DNA of 64,000 bases from Apus apus (lineage: Eukaryota; Chordata; Aves; Apodiformes; Apodidae). Within the stretch, counting starts at the first letter, position 1, and the number at the start of each line of letters is the position of its first letter. Location: assembly GCF_020740795.1 (NCBI RefSeq), contig NC_067285.1, positions 18,220,001 to 18,284,000 on the forward strand. The letters run 5' to 3'. The position numbers and the translations under genes were made by a program. Shown one piece after another: positions 11,035 to 20,824 of this stretch. The notes under the pieces were generated by a model. It worked only from the letters and a program-made list of their open reading frames with translations, was not told the origin of the DNA and made no database searches.

Positions 11035-13964
11035 GTAAGTCTCTTGCTCTTTTCAGCTGGGTGCAAATCTCAGGTGTCCAAAGGAAAAGTCACAAAGCTG
11101 GTTCCTGCCTTGGTGGCTGCAATTCAACCTGTGTCTTATGCCATACTTTCCAATTCATCTTTCTCTCCAAGTGTCACATACAGCTGGACCCGGCTTTACT
11201 CCAGACAAAGGAGCCCAGCTAGATGTTTCACAGCTGTGCTCTATCTATGGGATCTCCCTGTGACTATGTGATCCCCTGTCCTGTTCCCCCGTGGGTATGT
11301 GAGCAGATGTGAGGCTGTCCATTGCCTTGGATGTAGAGCTTTACACCTGGGGAAGAAGACTTTACAGTGGTCTGAGTTTTCTAAAGTTCCACTACTCCAG
11401 AGAAAGCAGCTCAACAAGCAAAAGGAATTGTCGGATTTCAAGTAGCCTCCACAGGAGGTACAGACCATAAACCTGTGCTTGCTTGATCTAGGAACACACT
11501 TACAGGCAGTGGTTAACTCCAGTAAATCACAGAGCACAGAAATTATGGGTTCCCAATGAAAAAGAACATCTTCATTTTTGCAGATAACCCCCACTCATTT
11601 TCCAGAAAATGAGGTGGTAAATATGTGTGTGTGTTTTTAGGGAGGTCTTTTTGGTTTATTTGTTAAAGGATGACCCACTTCCTCCTCTCCCAAAATTAAA
11701 AATCTTCAGAAGCAAAAACTTAACATTCATCTTTTCATTACAAGGGAACCTTTCTACCATCAGCTTCTGTTGACCTCCACAGGAAGGTTTTAGTGATTAG
11801 ACTGGGTTTCTGTGCAGTGTGCTCATCACTAGTTCTGTCTTCAGTGCATATTGAGCTCTTCTGTTTGCAACTCCAGTTGCTGTAGAAATCCATTCTTTGT
11901 CATCCAAAACATTTCTGCACTCAGAAGATTGATGTGGTTTCATGAGATTTCTCAGGAATATACGTATTTATTACAGAGAATGTATCCATTCATGAACCAG
12001 TTTTAATTAATATGATGATTTTTTTTTTTCCTTCTTTAAACCACCCTGGGTGGATCATACACATTTTCTCATGTGTGCTTCTGCCTTAGGATTTTGTGGA
12101 GGACTGTGAGAAAAATGTAAGCTTCATCTGAGAAATAATTTATTTTCACAAAAATGGCAAAACCAGCTGTGACTAACTGATCTCTACCTATAAACAATTT
12201 TGGAGGCAAGCATCCAAAATACAACAGTGCATGGGTTTGTGCTCTTGGACTGTCAATGGATATCATAAGTGTCCCAGTACTGCTCCTTTGTAGAAGATTT
12301 GAAATTTTTTGGAGTAGTTTCAATAAAATAACAGGCATGTAAGACACGATAGAGTACACATTTGTCTCTTAATTCATGTGGGATTATAGTCATTAGAGAT
12401 AGATAAGAGCATGAAATGCAGAAACACAACTCATGTTCTTGACCATTCCTGACCCAAGTATGTTTGTTTGCAATGTGATTTAGTGGCACGCAGAACACAT
12501 GAACTTGTAGTTCACCATCTTTTTGTTACTTTATAATAGGTAAAGTACTTAAGAACTTACTTCCAGCTAACCCTGAAACATCATGATTTTGAACTAGGTC
12601 TATTGAAACAGAAGCTGAAATGGAAATCAAAACTAACACATAAATTTGTCATCTTGATAGTTTTAAGTACGCTCTGAATTTAGTGGATATGCATTATAAA
12701 GTGAAGGTGTGAGTAACTTAAAAGCTACCATTTTTAGGAATAGAAAAACTCAGGAAAATCATATTGTTTCAAGGATAGATTTTGTGATTTGGTTGTTTTT
12801 GTGTTTATTTTTGCACAAGTACATTCCCTTTATGGTTCAGGGGAAATGTACGTGAAGAAAAAGCCTAAGAGCAGGCTTTTGTCTTTGGTTCTATTGAAAG
12901 TCATCTCTCCAAAACCAGAAATCTCTCTGTCAATGTCTACTTGTAGAAAGCCCACCCTAAATTCCCTGCTTTTCAATATAGGGAAACAGGCATTTTTAAC
13001 ATGCAATTAATTGCATCCTAAAGTAGACACATAACTGGTTCAGATTAACACTCCATACAATTGCCATGACTGTACAAGGAGCAGGGGCTGACAAGTTAAG
13101 AAATAATTATCTAAAAAAAAACAACCCAGTGTCTTAATATTAGGTGAGAGAAAATGCATTGCATGTGGCGGGAGGTTGGTTATGCGTGCATTTGTTTCTG
13201 TACCCTGCCAGGCCAGCTTAAGAGTTCCCAGGCATTGCTAACATCAGCAAATCCACTCTTGCTCCCTCTTGGTATCACTTCACTGGAAATACTCCAGCTT
13301 GGCACTGCTGTAAAGGAAATATGAATAAAACTCATTTGTTTCTATATTGGCACAGGGCTTGCAAGACAGGATCTTCAATGTGTTTATGTCACAACTCAGT
13401 TGTTGCATAACTTCATACCAAGGAGCCTTTTTGACCTGTTACTTCTTACACCACAGTTCTATATTCTGCAGATTTCATTTTATAATGTGGGGAACATCTT
13501 GGCTTTCATCCAGCAGAGTGCTGAAAGAAGTACTGAACTTACTTCTATGGGCATTTCCATGAAATTGCTGTTCTTGGCACTTTTGCATGTCCAGCAGGCT
13601 GTTTAAGGGGAAATGTCTGAGCAGCTGGGGCAGAGGCAGGTCAGTTTGGGGAATGTGGGGGATCACAGTAGTCTCAAGAGGCCTTGAGATCCCTGGAAGA
13701 CAAAACCTGTTGATGGGGTTGAAAAGGTAATTGTACTGCTTCTATAAGAAAGATGCAGATGGCCCAAATGCCTAATTCACAGGGAGCTCAAATTAGCTAA
13801 ACAGTCTGTTGTAGAAAGCACAGCTTGGACATCCAGGAGGAACTCCTAGGGAGGTTTCTTCTTTTGTTGCAAGTCTGAATGAATACATGGGGGAAAACTT
13901 GCCTCTGGCACTATGTTACTTCCAGTTGTCTTCCTGCCTGCAACCTGTTAGTTCCATCTTGCAC

Positions 13965-14000
13965 AAAAAAAAAAGAAAAAAAAAAAGAAAAAAAAAAAAG
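13965..14000 (+). repeat. A-rich simple repeat in intron 2
   Basis: Runs of A with single G interruptions over about 36 bases. No retroposon body is recognised next to it. Confidence 0.85.
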
Positions 14001-14324
14001 CTAACCAGTGACCAGACCCTTTCAGAACTCCAAGAGGTGTGGTTTGGTGTCTGTCTTCAAAACATGTGAAGCTTCAATTCTGGGTTGAATCTGAAAGTTG
14101 TACTTAATCAATTCCTTGCAAAAATGGACCTGCATTTACCATGTCAGTATTTCCAAATGGAGTTTAGCTGTTGTCAGCACTGAACTCATAACAGCCCAGG
14201 TATGAATTGGAAAACTAAGATTCAAACCCTGCATATGTCCCACCCCCACATGCATCCCAGTACACACTGCAAGAATCTGCATCAAGGAGACAAATGGTAC
14301 CAGTGCTTCAAAACTGGGTTTATT

Positions 14325-14354
14325 TATAATAGGTACCTCAAGGTACCCATTATA
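14325..14354. repeat. Near-perfect 30-bp palindrome in intron 2
   Basis: The 14-base arms TATAATAGGTACCT and AGGTACCCATTATA are complementary at 13 of 14 positions and separated by only CA. Each arm contains the site GGTACC. It lies 132 bases before exon 3, outside the acceptor and branch-point region. Confidence 0.8.
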
Positions 14355-14486
14355 CCTATCCCTTTCATGGATTAAATGAGAGCAGCACTGATACCCAAGG
14401 AAAACGAGGCATCTACAGGGTGGGGGGTTGATGTGGGCTGAGGAGCTTTGCACACTAGACTCACTCTGACTTTTCTCCTTTGGCAG

Positions 14487-14577
14487 TGCAAGGCTCAAGA
14501 GCAACAGCAAGCAAGTGTGCATTGATCCTAAGTTAAAGTGGATCCAGGAGTATCTGGAGAAAGCTTTAAACAAGTAA
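14487..14577 (+). CDS. CXCL12: CXCL12 exon 3: last core exon; alpha C terminus and stop
   Basis: Encodes the last base of Val60 and residues 61-89 ([20 protein letters not shown]... ending ALNK). It contains Cys71, which pairs with Cys32, and the C-terminal amphipathic helix [13 protein letters not shown]. In the alpha transcript the exon is read through: TAA at 14575-14577 ends an 89-residue protein, the same length as human CXCL12-alpha. The splice donor GTAAGG starts at 14574, inside the last Lys codon, so the alpha stop codon is part of the donor site. Spliced forms use the exon only to 14573 and complete the Lys codon from the next exon. The alpha frame sums to 270 coding bases. Confidence 0.96.
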
Positions 14578-15646
14578 GGCAAGAGACAAATGGACTTAAC
14601 AGTTAACATCCTGAGTTATTAAAGGGTAGAACATTAAGGGCTGGCTTTTACCATGTGGACCAAGTACTTGTGGAATCAGATATTGTTTTGAAGATGAGTT
14701 TGGAGTTGACCTAGTCTGTATTAAAACAACAGCATCCAGTATATCCCAAATGTTAAACTAAGTGTTTTGCCAGAGTTTGAGGCAAAATCTATCCTAATGA
14801 ATCTGTTTTGGGGTCCCCAACTCATCCTTTTTTTAAAAAAAAAAGCCGTTCTCCCAAGGAAAATGCTTCCTTTATGCCCCCTCTTCCCCAAGCCAAACTA
14901 CAATTACTTCAGAACTTAGATTGTTCCAGTTTCTTTGGAGCCCCTTCTCCATGTTACACTGAGGGGCTGTTTGCACAGGCAGATGAGGCCAAGGGGGTCT
15001 TGGGGCTAAAATTTGCTTCCCTACTAGCCAGTGCACAATGCTGTTAGTATCAGCCAAGATGAGATATGCTGCCATGAATAAGGCTCTCCCACAAGGCGTG
15101 GGGAAAACCAGACATGCTTGGCAAATTCAGACTTTTAAAATCTATTTTTATTCCCTTTGAAAGCGGGTGATTCTGACTACTCTGAGATGGATCCAGCCTA
15201 TCTCAGTTCAATTTTATGGTAACCAAGAGCAGCACTGAGAACATTTCCATGCTGAGTTGCAGGGAACAGTTCCAGTCTTCCTGGGATGGAAGCTGAGACA
15301 AGTGATGGTACAAAGCATTTCCCTGCTTGCCCAGAGCCCTACTGCAGTAGGTCCAGCAGTGGCATTTTGGCCAGCAAGCCTACCTGTGCACTCAGTACCC
15401 CTCCCACCCTTGCCACCACATTCCCACCCCTCAGTAACCTTGCTGTAACCATGCCGGACCCTGTCACCCCCGCATCTGTAGGGTAAAGGCAGGGCTGGAA
15501 TCCAGTTATTTGTAAGAGCTATGCATTCTTAGAGAAATGTTGGGAATGGTATGGCCCCAGGGCAGATGTGAGGCAGTACAGGTAGCTGAATGCCCTCCAC
15601 TCTTTTCTTTGTAAATGGATCTGCAAAACAAAGGGCAGAGTTGGGG

Positions 15647-15697
15647 AAAAAAAAAAAAAGAAAGAAAAAAAAAGAAAAAAAAGAAAGAAAAAAAAAG
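15647..15697 (+). repeat. (GAAA)n purine tract in the alpha 3' UTR
   Basis: About 50 bases of only A and G on this strand, made of A-runs broken by single G and GAAAG units. It falls inside the predicted alpha 3' UTR. The open frames across it, rich in Lys or Phe, are artefacts of the tract. Confidence 0.85.
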
Positions 15698-16460
15698 TCT
15701 GTTCTCCTGTGTTTTTGCAATAAGCAAGAGGAAAATGCTACCAGAAGTAGAAAGATTTCTCCATGTAGCCCTTTTGGGCCAAGAGTGAAGAGGAGGAAGC
15801 AAGGAGACCAGCTAACAAACTGTGATTCCAGCCCTGACAGCTTTTCCCATCTCATCCATTGCTCAGTGCCTTCTTTGCTTCCAGCACTCAGGCCTCTTGT
15901 CCTTTGGGCAAATTCTCTGCAGAGGTAAACCAGGCTAACGCTACCAGGATGGTTTTGGATATAGGCACAACCGAATGTAAGACCAGGATGTGGGCCTATG
16001 CTGACTATTCTAGAGGCTTGAGCTACTTTGTTTTCCAGCTCATGAAAATCCTCAAACCCCTGCTTAAGTTTCAGTTTGTTGTCATCCCCAGTGAAGCCGT
16101 TGGTACTGTTCATAAGACCTGAAATTTAAGAAGCACTTCAGAAATTTGTGAGGTTGGGCAAATATGATTATGTGCTCAGATCTTGCTTGCCTGACTTAGG
16201 ACAACTCAACTGAAACATGTTCTGCTCTCACTTCCACAAGTGAAGATCTAGAGCCAGCTCTACTGAAACCAGTAAGCCCGTGCCTGATTTCCAGCCGGGT
16301 TTTGTTTACCTAACACTAATCCAGAAGCAATTCTGCTAATTTGGTGAATTTCATCCTGGTTTACATTGAGTAACAGAAGAAAATTTGGTCTGAGCTCTAT
16401 GAAATAAGATGACAGAAAGCATATATCTCCATCACCTGATCCTGTAATCCTGGCATTGGT

Positions 16461-16577
16461 TTTGTATTCCAACTAGTAATGTTATCACCAGTGACATTTT
16501 TGTATTCCAACTAGTAATGTTATCACTAGTGGCATTTTTTGTATTCCAACTAGTAATGCTATCACCAGGGGCATTTT
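16461..16577 (+). repeat. Three-copy 38-39 bp tandem repeat in the alpha 3' UTR
   Basis: Copies begin at 16461, 16499 and 16538, each starting TTTGTATTCCAACTAGTAATG and then TATCACnAG, GnGGCATTTT or a close variant. The spacing is 38 then 39 bases. Each copy carries the palindrome ACTAGT. The copies differ at only a few places, so the expansion looks younger than the surrounding sequence. Confidence 0.9.
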
Positions 16578-16585
16578 CATGCTCC

Positions 16586-16609
16586 ACAGACAGTCAGGGG
16601 TCTGTCTGT
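16586..16609 (+). other. Stem-loop in the alpha 3' UTR
   Basis: ACAGACAG (16586-16593) pairs perfectly with CTGTCTGT (16602-16609) across an 8-base loop (TCAGGGGT). It starts 9 bases after the three-copy tandem repeat and is flanked by two copies of GCATTTTCA (16571 and 16611). It could be an RNA hairpin in the alpha mRNA; function unknown. Confidence 0.5.
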
Positions 16610-16907
16610 AGCATTTTCACAAGGCATGTTTTTGTTATATTTTAGTGCACAGCTTTGACTTCTTCAATGAAATGTACTTTGGAATATATTTATAGCACAT
16701 CAAACAATTCATATATTTGAATTGGAGCCATATGAATGTTGGTAGTTTAAAACACCAATATCCCTCTAAACTACTAACAGTTTGTAAAATAAATCTATAT
16801 AGATCTATAAATGTTAATGTAGCTATCAATTTAAATCAGCCATATATTATATTTTTTCACTTGTACTGAAATTGTATGAAATGTGACATTACCCTATATG
16901 CACTAGC

Positions 16908-16977
16908 AATAAACTGGCTAATTGTTTCATGTTATGAAAACCCAATTGTACATGGGAATTTATTTTTCTGGAATAAA
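16908..16977 (+). terminator. CXCL12: Polyadenylation signals of CXCL12 alpha
   Basis: Two AATAAA hexamers lie 59 bases apart at 16908-16913 and 16972-16977. A T/G-rich stretch follows the second within about 10 bases. Either could end the alpha mRNA; the second has the better downstream element. Both come after the last distinctive part of the 3' UTR, and nothing after about 17000 looks like exon until 18362. Confidence 0.65.
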
Positions 16978-18361
16978 ATCAATACGTTTTGTAGAAAGGG
17001 CTCTTGTAATTGCTTAAGTAAAATCAAAATTGTCAAGATATCTTAATCTATACCAGTGCTTTAATACAAGAATATTTTCTGTGTTATAATGTGCAGCTAA
17101 GGGATGGAAAAGTTCACAGAATACAGTAGTCCAATACAGTTGTTTGTGAAACTGGAGATGGTTTTAGTAAGGAATTATTTTTTCTCACTAATTCTGCTTA
17201 GCCTTTATTATTGCTTTATATTCATCACATCTCCATGTAATATGCACAGTTATGAGACATCAGTAAAATACATTCAGGCTGTCAGGAACCCACATTCCTT
17301 AACAGGCTTTAAAAATCATCGTGCAGCTGCTGTGGCCAACATCATTCAGCATTCATCCATTTTATAGACAAGGTGCAAACCAGTACTTTCTTGAAATAGC
17401 TAACAAACCCTTTATCACTTCCAGGCAATCCCAGTCATCATTTACAGCACATTGACAGCCTTTCCCTTCTCTCTTCATGCAAGGATATGCAAAATCAGGC
17501 CCTTGCAGAGTTAACAGAGCCCAAAATAAACAGCAACCAGTTTGCCAGCTGTCAGGTTAATATAGTCCCACCACAGAAATTCCAGTATTCGGAGATGCTG
17601 GAGTCCATTAAGCTCAGTGGCTACTGCTGGCACAGATGAGGGAGCTGATGGATCCGGAGAAGATAAACAAAGTCAAATAGGAAAAACCTTTCCCTTGAGC
17701 CCACTGGGAGAAAGGAAAATCCCAACTTGTAGGGGCTGGCTGTGATGGGAGCCAAGCCCTGCTACTGCCTTCCTACATAGTGTTTGTTAACCCTGGTGTG
17801 GCAGCACTTCCTAATTTCTGACCTCTTTTGTTAATAAGGGCTGAAATGCAAGATGCCAAAACAACTACCTCTCAGTACTCCACGAAGCATGTGCTAGGTG
17901 GATGACCCACATGATGGGGACAATGTAGGTGACTATCTTTACAGCCTTGTTTTAAGGCATCAGATGTCCACAAATTCCATAAAGTAGCCACCAGTTCTTG
18001 TTAATGTCAGTGGGAATGATGGATTGGAAGCCAGAAATTCAGCCTCCTTCTGCTTTCATTGTACCTCAGGGGGTACAGTGTGGATGATGAGGCTCCTGGT
18101 TGACAAGTTCTAGCAGGCATTTGGGGAGGCTTCAGTGTTTTGGGGAAAACAGTTTTTCTGGCTTCAGAATTTGCAAAATTCCTGATATCATGGCACTTTC
18201 ATTTGCCTAGTGTCTTCTGAGGCAGAGGATACCTGAAAGGGGATGTTACCATCATTTTCACCCTGCCAGCAAGACATGAAGGGACCATAGGATGAATGTG
18301 AATAAGGCCTTTGTATATGGATAATTTATGGCAGTCTTTTTGTATTTTTCTTTCAATTTAG

Positions 18362-18473
18362 ACCACGTCATCGCACTCATAAAAAAAAGCAACAGAAGAA
18401 ACGGGGCCCACTCTGCCCTTCCCGTGCAACACCACTAAAGTCTCCAGGGAGAAAGAATGGTAGGAGGCATTAG
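18362..18473 (+). CDS. CXCL12: CXCL12 gamma-like alternative exon, strongly basic C-terminal tail
   Basis: A good acceptor (long T-rich tract, then CAATTTAG at 18354-18361) opens an exon in the phase required by exon 3. The frame runs 37 codons from the completed Lys89 to TAG at 18471-18473, adding 36 residues for a 125-residue protein. The tail has 14 Lys/Arg, 3 His and no acidic residue, and contains KKKQQKKR, close to KKKRQKKR of the mammalian gamma tail. In rodents the gamma exon is known to lie between exon 3 and the beta exon, exactly the position here. The mammalian gamma tail binds heparan sulfate very tightly, and the same role is inferred. The C-terminal half (GPLCPSRATPLKSPGRKNGRRH) is unlike the mammalian tail and carries an extra cysteine, residue 107. 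A donor-like GTAGGA at 18460 would allow splicing onward. No transcript evidence is available here. Confidence 0.72.
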
Positions 18474-18479
18474 TTTCTG

Positions 18480-18662
18480 AGCTGGGATACCTCAGGTTAA
18501 AATCCCTGCTCTTCCACTGACCATCTTATGTAATCTTGGGCAAATATGTTAGCCTATCCAGACCTCCATTTTTTCCTATATTTGTTGAGGTTAACTTCTG
18601 TATCTGCCCTGTAGAGCAGTATCATATAGATAAAACTCTTTAAACACAGGGAAAGTTCAGCC
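18480..18662 (+). mobile_element. MIR-like SINE relic, forward
   Basis: The sequence follows the tRNA-derived MIR/CORE-SINE pattern in order: the segment ending GGTTAAAATCCCTGCTCT (B-box-like), CCACTGACCATCTTATGTAAT, the hallmark CTTGGGCAAATATGTTAGCC, CAGACCTCCATTTTTTCCTATAT, then the CCCTGTAGAG...GATAAAACTCTTTAAA end. It is old and diverged. It starts only about 7 bases after the gamma-like stop codon, so it would supply the start of that transcript's 3' UTR. The call rests on my memory of the MIR consensus; a repeat search would settle it. Confidence 0.65.
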
Positions 18663-18679
18663 ACAACAGAAGTGGGAAA

Positions 18680-18800
18680 ATTTTTCCATTTTATGGATGG
18701 GAAAATGGATACCCAAAGAGGCCAAAATAACCCTGGAGTAAAGTTAAAATCAAAAACAGGGTAAAGGTTTGAACGCCCTATTTCTTTTAGCTGGCCATAT
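18680..18800 (-). mobile_element. MIR-like SINE relic, reverse
   Basis: The plus strand reads CCATTTTATGGATGGGAAAATGG, ACCCAAAGAGGCCAAAATAACC, then AAAGGTTTGAACGCCCTA. This matches the complement of a MIR element, whose antisense form runs 'attttacagatgaggaaactgaggc', then 'gaggttaagt', then 'tttgaacccagg'. It lies head to head with the forward copy just upstream, so the two could pair in RNA. Confidence 0.6.
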
Positions 18801-20199
18801 ATCAAACTGTCAAACTATAAATAATAACTGTGAATTTATTGCTGGTGTTTTTTAACTACAAATGCAGCACTGTGTGGTGACAGCATGGTTTGGTGCATTG
18901 GTGACTGGGTGGTACCTCTCCAATGGGAGATGCTAAGAAAGTCACAGAGGATGGTGTCACTCATGCCAATGTTCTGGATGTCCCAGTTGCTTTTGTTTTA
19001 CCACCAGTGTGATGTGTCCTGCTCTTCTGCACCAAAAGAAGCAGGGTTACTCTTGTGGGGTATTAAAAACATATATTCAAAGAGGAAAAATTTACTCATG
19101 GCTTAGTCATCTTTATGCCTAGATGAGTTTTCCAAGGTTACCTTCTTCACTGAGAGTAGCATCAGTCATCTTTAGTTGTGGTCACACTGTCTTAGTTGTC
19201 CAGCAGGCATTATTGAAAGGGATGTTTGTTCTGATCCTGTAGGCTAGACAAGACATACTGGGACATCAGGGTTTTTGAATACCTGGTGTTTAACCCTCTG
19301 ACACTTGTAGCTTAGCCTTCCTGACCTCATCTAGATTGTGAAAGGCCAATCAGCCTGGAGCAGGAGTAGGGGTCACTTCAGGCAAAACCTGGAGGACACC
19401 AGCACAGACTGCCTCCTTGTTCTGAGTGAACCCTGCACAGAGTACACTTGCACTTTGCTGTTATGCTTAACCCACCACTGGCCCTGGGTTCCATGCTCAC
19501 ACTGAGCAGGGGAGACTCAATTTGTCTGCCTTCTACCCTGAGCTCCCTATCTCTGCTCTTAATGCCTCACACATTTACTGTGCAGCATGTGGCTTCTTGC
19601 CTCCCTGTCACCCCACCTTCACTGGGCAGCTGGTCACCTCGATGTGCCACCCAGCTGCTCACATTGGGTGAGGTCGCAGAGCGGGGAGGCCATGGGGATG
19701 TCTCCTAGCTAGGCAGAATACTTGAAGGCCTCTGCCCTCAGATCACCTCTTGGTAGGAGCTGAACACCGAAAAGAGCACAGCATGTGCTCTGTGTTCATT
19801 CATCCTCACAGAGGCCTGACACCCTGTGGAGCTGCAGTCCATGATCTCCAGCAGAGCTATGGGGGAGGGACAGGTAGAGGAGGCATTCCTAGTGCCGCTT
19901 GCTCCAGGAGTCTGGGGCTGCTCACAAATTATTAATCCCTCCTCCCGGCTGTTGGGTTGCTGGGTTTTTTTTGCCAAGTCTCTTTGCCCTCTCGTAATTC
20001 TTTGCTCTGGCTTTCAAGTCCAGAATAAGCTTCCTAGTCAGCCTTCCTTCTTTGTTAGCTCTGAACACCTTACTAACTGTGATGAGTACAACTTGCCCAA
20101 AATAACTCCCATTGCTGGGTTTACCCTGTTGGGTCCCAGTAGCTCCTTGTGGAGAACTTACCCCCAATGTCTGACAAATACTGGTTGGAGGGGCTGCTA

Positions 20200-20280
20200 A
20201 ATAAATGCCTTTGGGTTAGTCCAGACACAGATTTGCTGTTTGACTAGGCCTGATATCAAAGCTTTTGCAACTGAAATAAA
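20200..20280 (+). terminator. CXCL12: Possible polyadenylation signals for the gamma-like form
   Basis: AATAAA occurs at 20200-20205 and again at 20275-20280, just before the beta exon. If the gamma-like exon is terminal, its 3' UTR would run through the MIR pair and end near here, about 1.8 kb after its stop codon. The rat gamma exon is reported to be about 2.6 kb long, which is of the same order. This is a positional inference only. Confidence 0.35.
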
Positions 20281-20315
20281 CCTTAATAGTGTTTCACTCT
20301 GTTCTTCATCAACAG

Positions 20316-20331
20316 GAGGTTCAAGATGTAA
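20316..20331 (+). CDS. CXCL12: CXCL12 beta exon, coding part (RFKM)
   Basis: After the acceptor CATCAACAG the exon starts GAGGTTCAAGATGTAA. Joined to AA of exon 3 it completes Lys89 and adds Arg-Phe-Lys-Met and TAA, identical to the tail of human CXCL12-beta. The spliced frame is 282 bases (61+118+87+16), giving 93 residues, the same as human. The four extra residues are basic-hydrophobic and in mammals protect the C terminus from trimming. Recognition is secure despite the tiny size, because frame, position and peptide all agree. Confidence 0.93.
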
Positions 20332-20824
20332 GAGGCAAGCATTGTAAGCCGTCTACAGGATTTCTTACTGTAGGACCCAGAGAGCAGATAACCAGTATTA
20401 GGGAATGAATACATTTCACTGTTATCATGCAGCACAAAAGCAACGCTTCATGCATTTCCAGGGGTGTTGGGGTTTGGGTTTTTTGGTTTTTGTGTGGTGT
20501 TTTTTTGTTCATTTGGTTGGTGTTTTTTCAGTTGTTTTCTTTTCTGCTGTTGTTTTCCACAAACTGGCTTGCTTTCACAGTGCTATTTTTGTATAATAAG
20601 ATGTAACTATTTGAAAAAAACTATGGTTTTATACAGGTTGGTTTATTACCTAGCACTGAGGGCAGATATGAATTTAAACTAACACTATGTTATTATGTAA
20701 TATTTTATTTCATTTGCTATGTAGAGGTCCTGCTTTATTTAACTTTCTTTTGGTTCATGCAAGTCTCCTGGAGTTTTAAACCTAGAAGGACATGAACTGT
20801 ACAGTGCAATGATATTGTGTAATT

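Larger units (their letters stand above)
11035..14486 (+). other. CXCL12: CXCL12 intron 2
   Basis: A 3.45 kb phase-2 intron with donor GTAAGT and acceptor CTTTGGCAG. It contains an A-rich simple repeat (13965-14000) and, 132 bases before exon 3, an almost perfect 30-base palindrome (14325-14354). Otherwise it is unremarkable AT-rich DNA with no supported coding sequence. Open frames on the minus strand at 12069-12498 and 14136-14609 are random or run across exon 3 antisense and match no family known to me. Confidence 0.85.
14578..17000 (+). other. CXCL12: CXCL12 alpha 3' UTR (intron 3 for the other forms)
   Basis: When the exon 3 donor is not used, transcription continues to one of two polyadenylation signals (AATAAA at 16908 and 16972), giving a 3' UTR of about 2.4 kb. 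Features inside are a purine/A-rich tract (15647-15697), three tandem copies of a 38-39 base unit (16461-16577) and a stem-loop (16586-16609). The end is inferred from the signals and from the GT-rich sequence after the second one (CGTTTTGTAG near 16985). Confidence 0.75.

Noticed and set aside
15590..15928. Lysine-rich frame over the purine tract, and its Phe-rich antisense frame
   Set aside because: Both are produced by the (GAAA)n repeat in the alpha 3' UTR.
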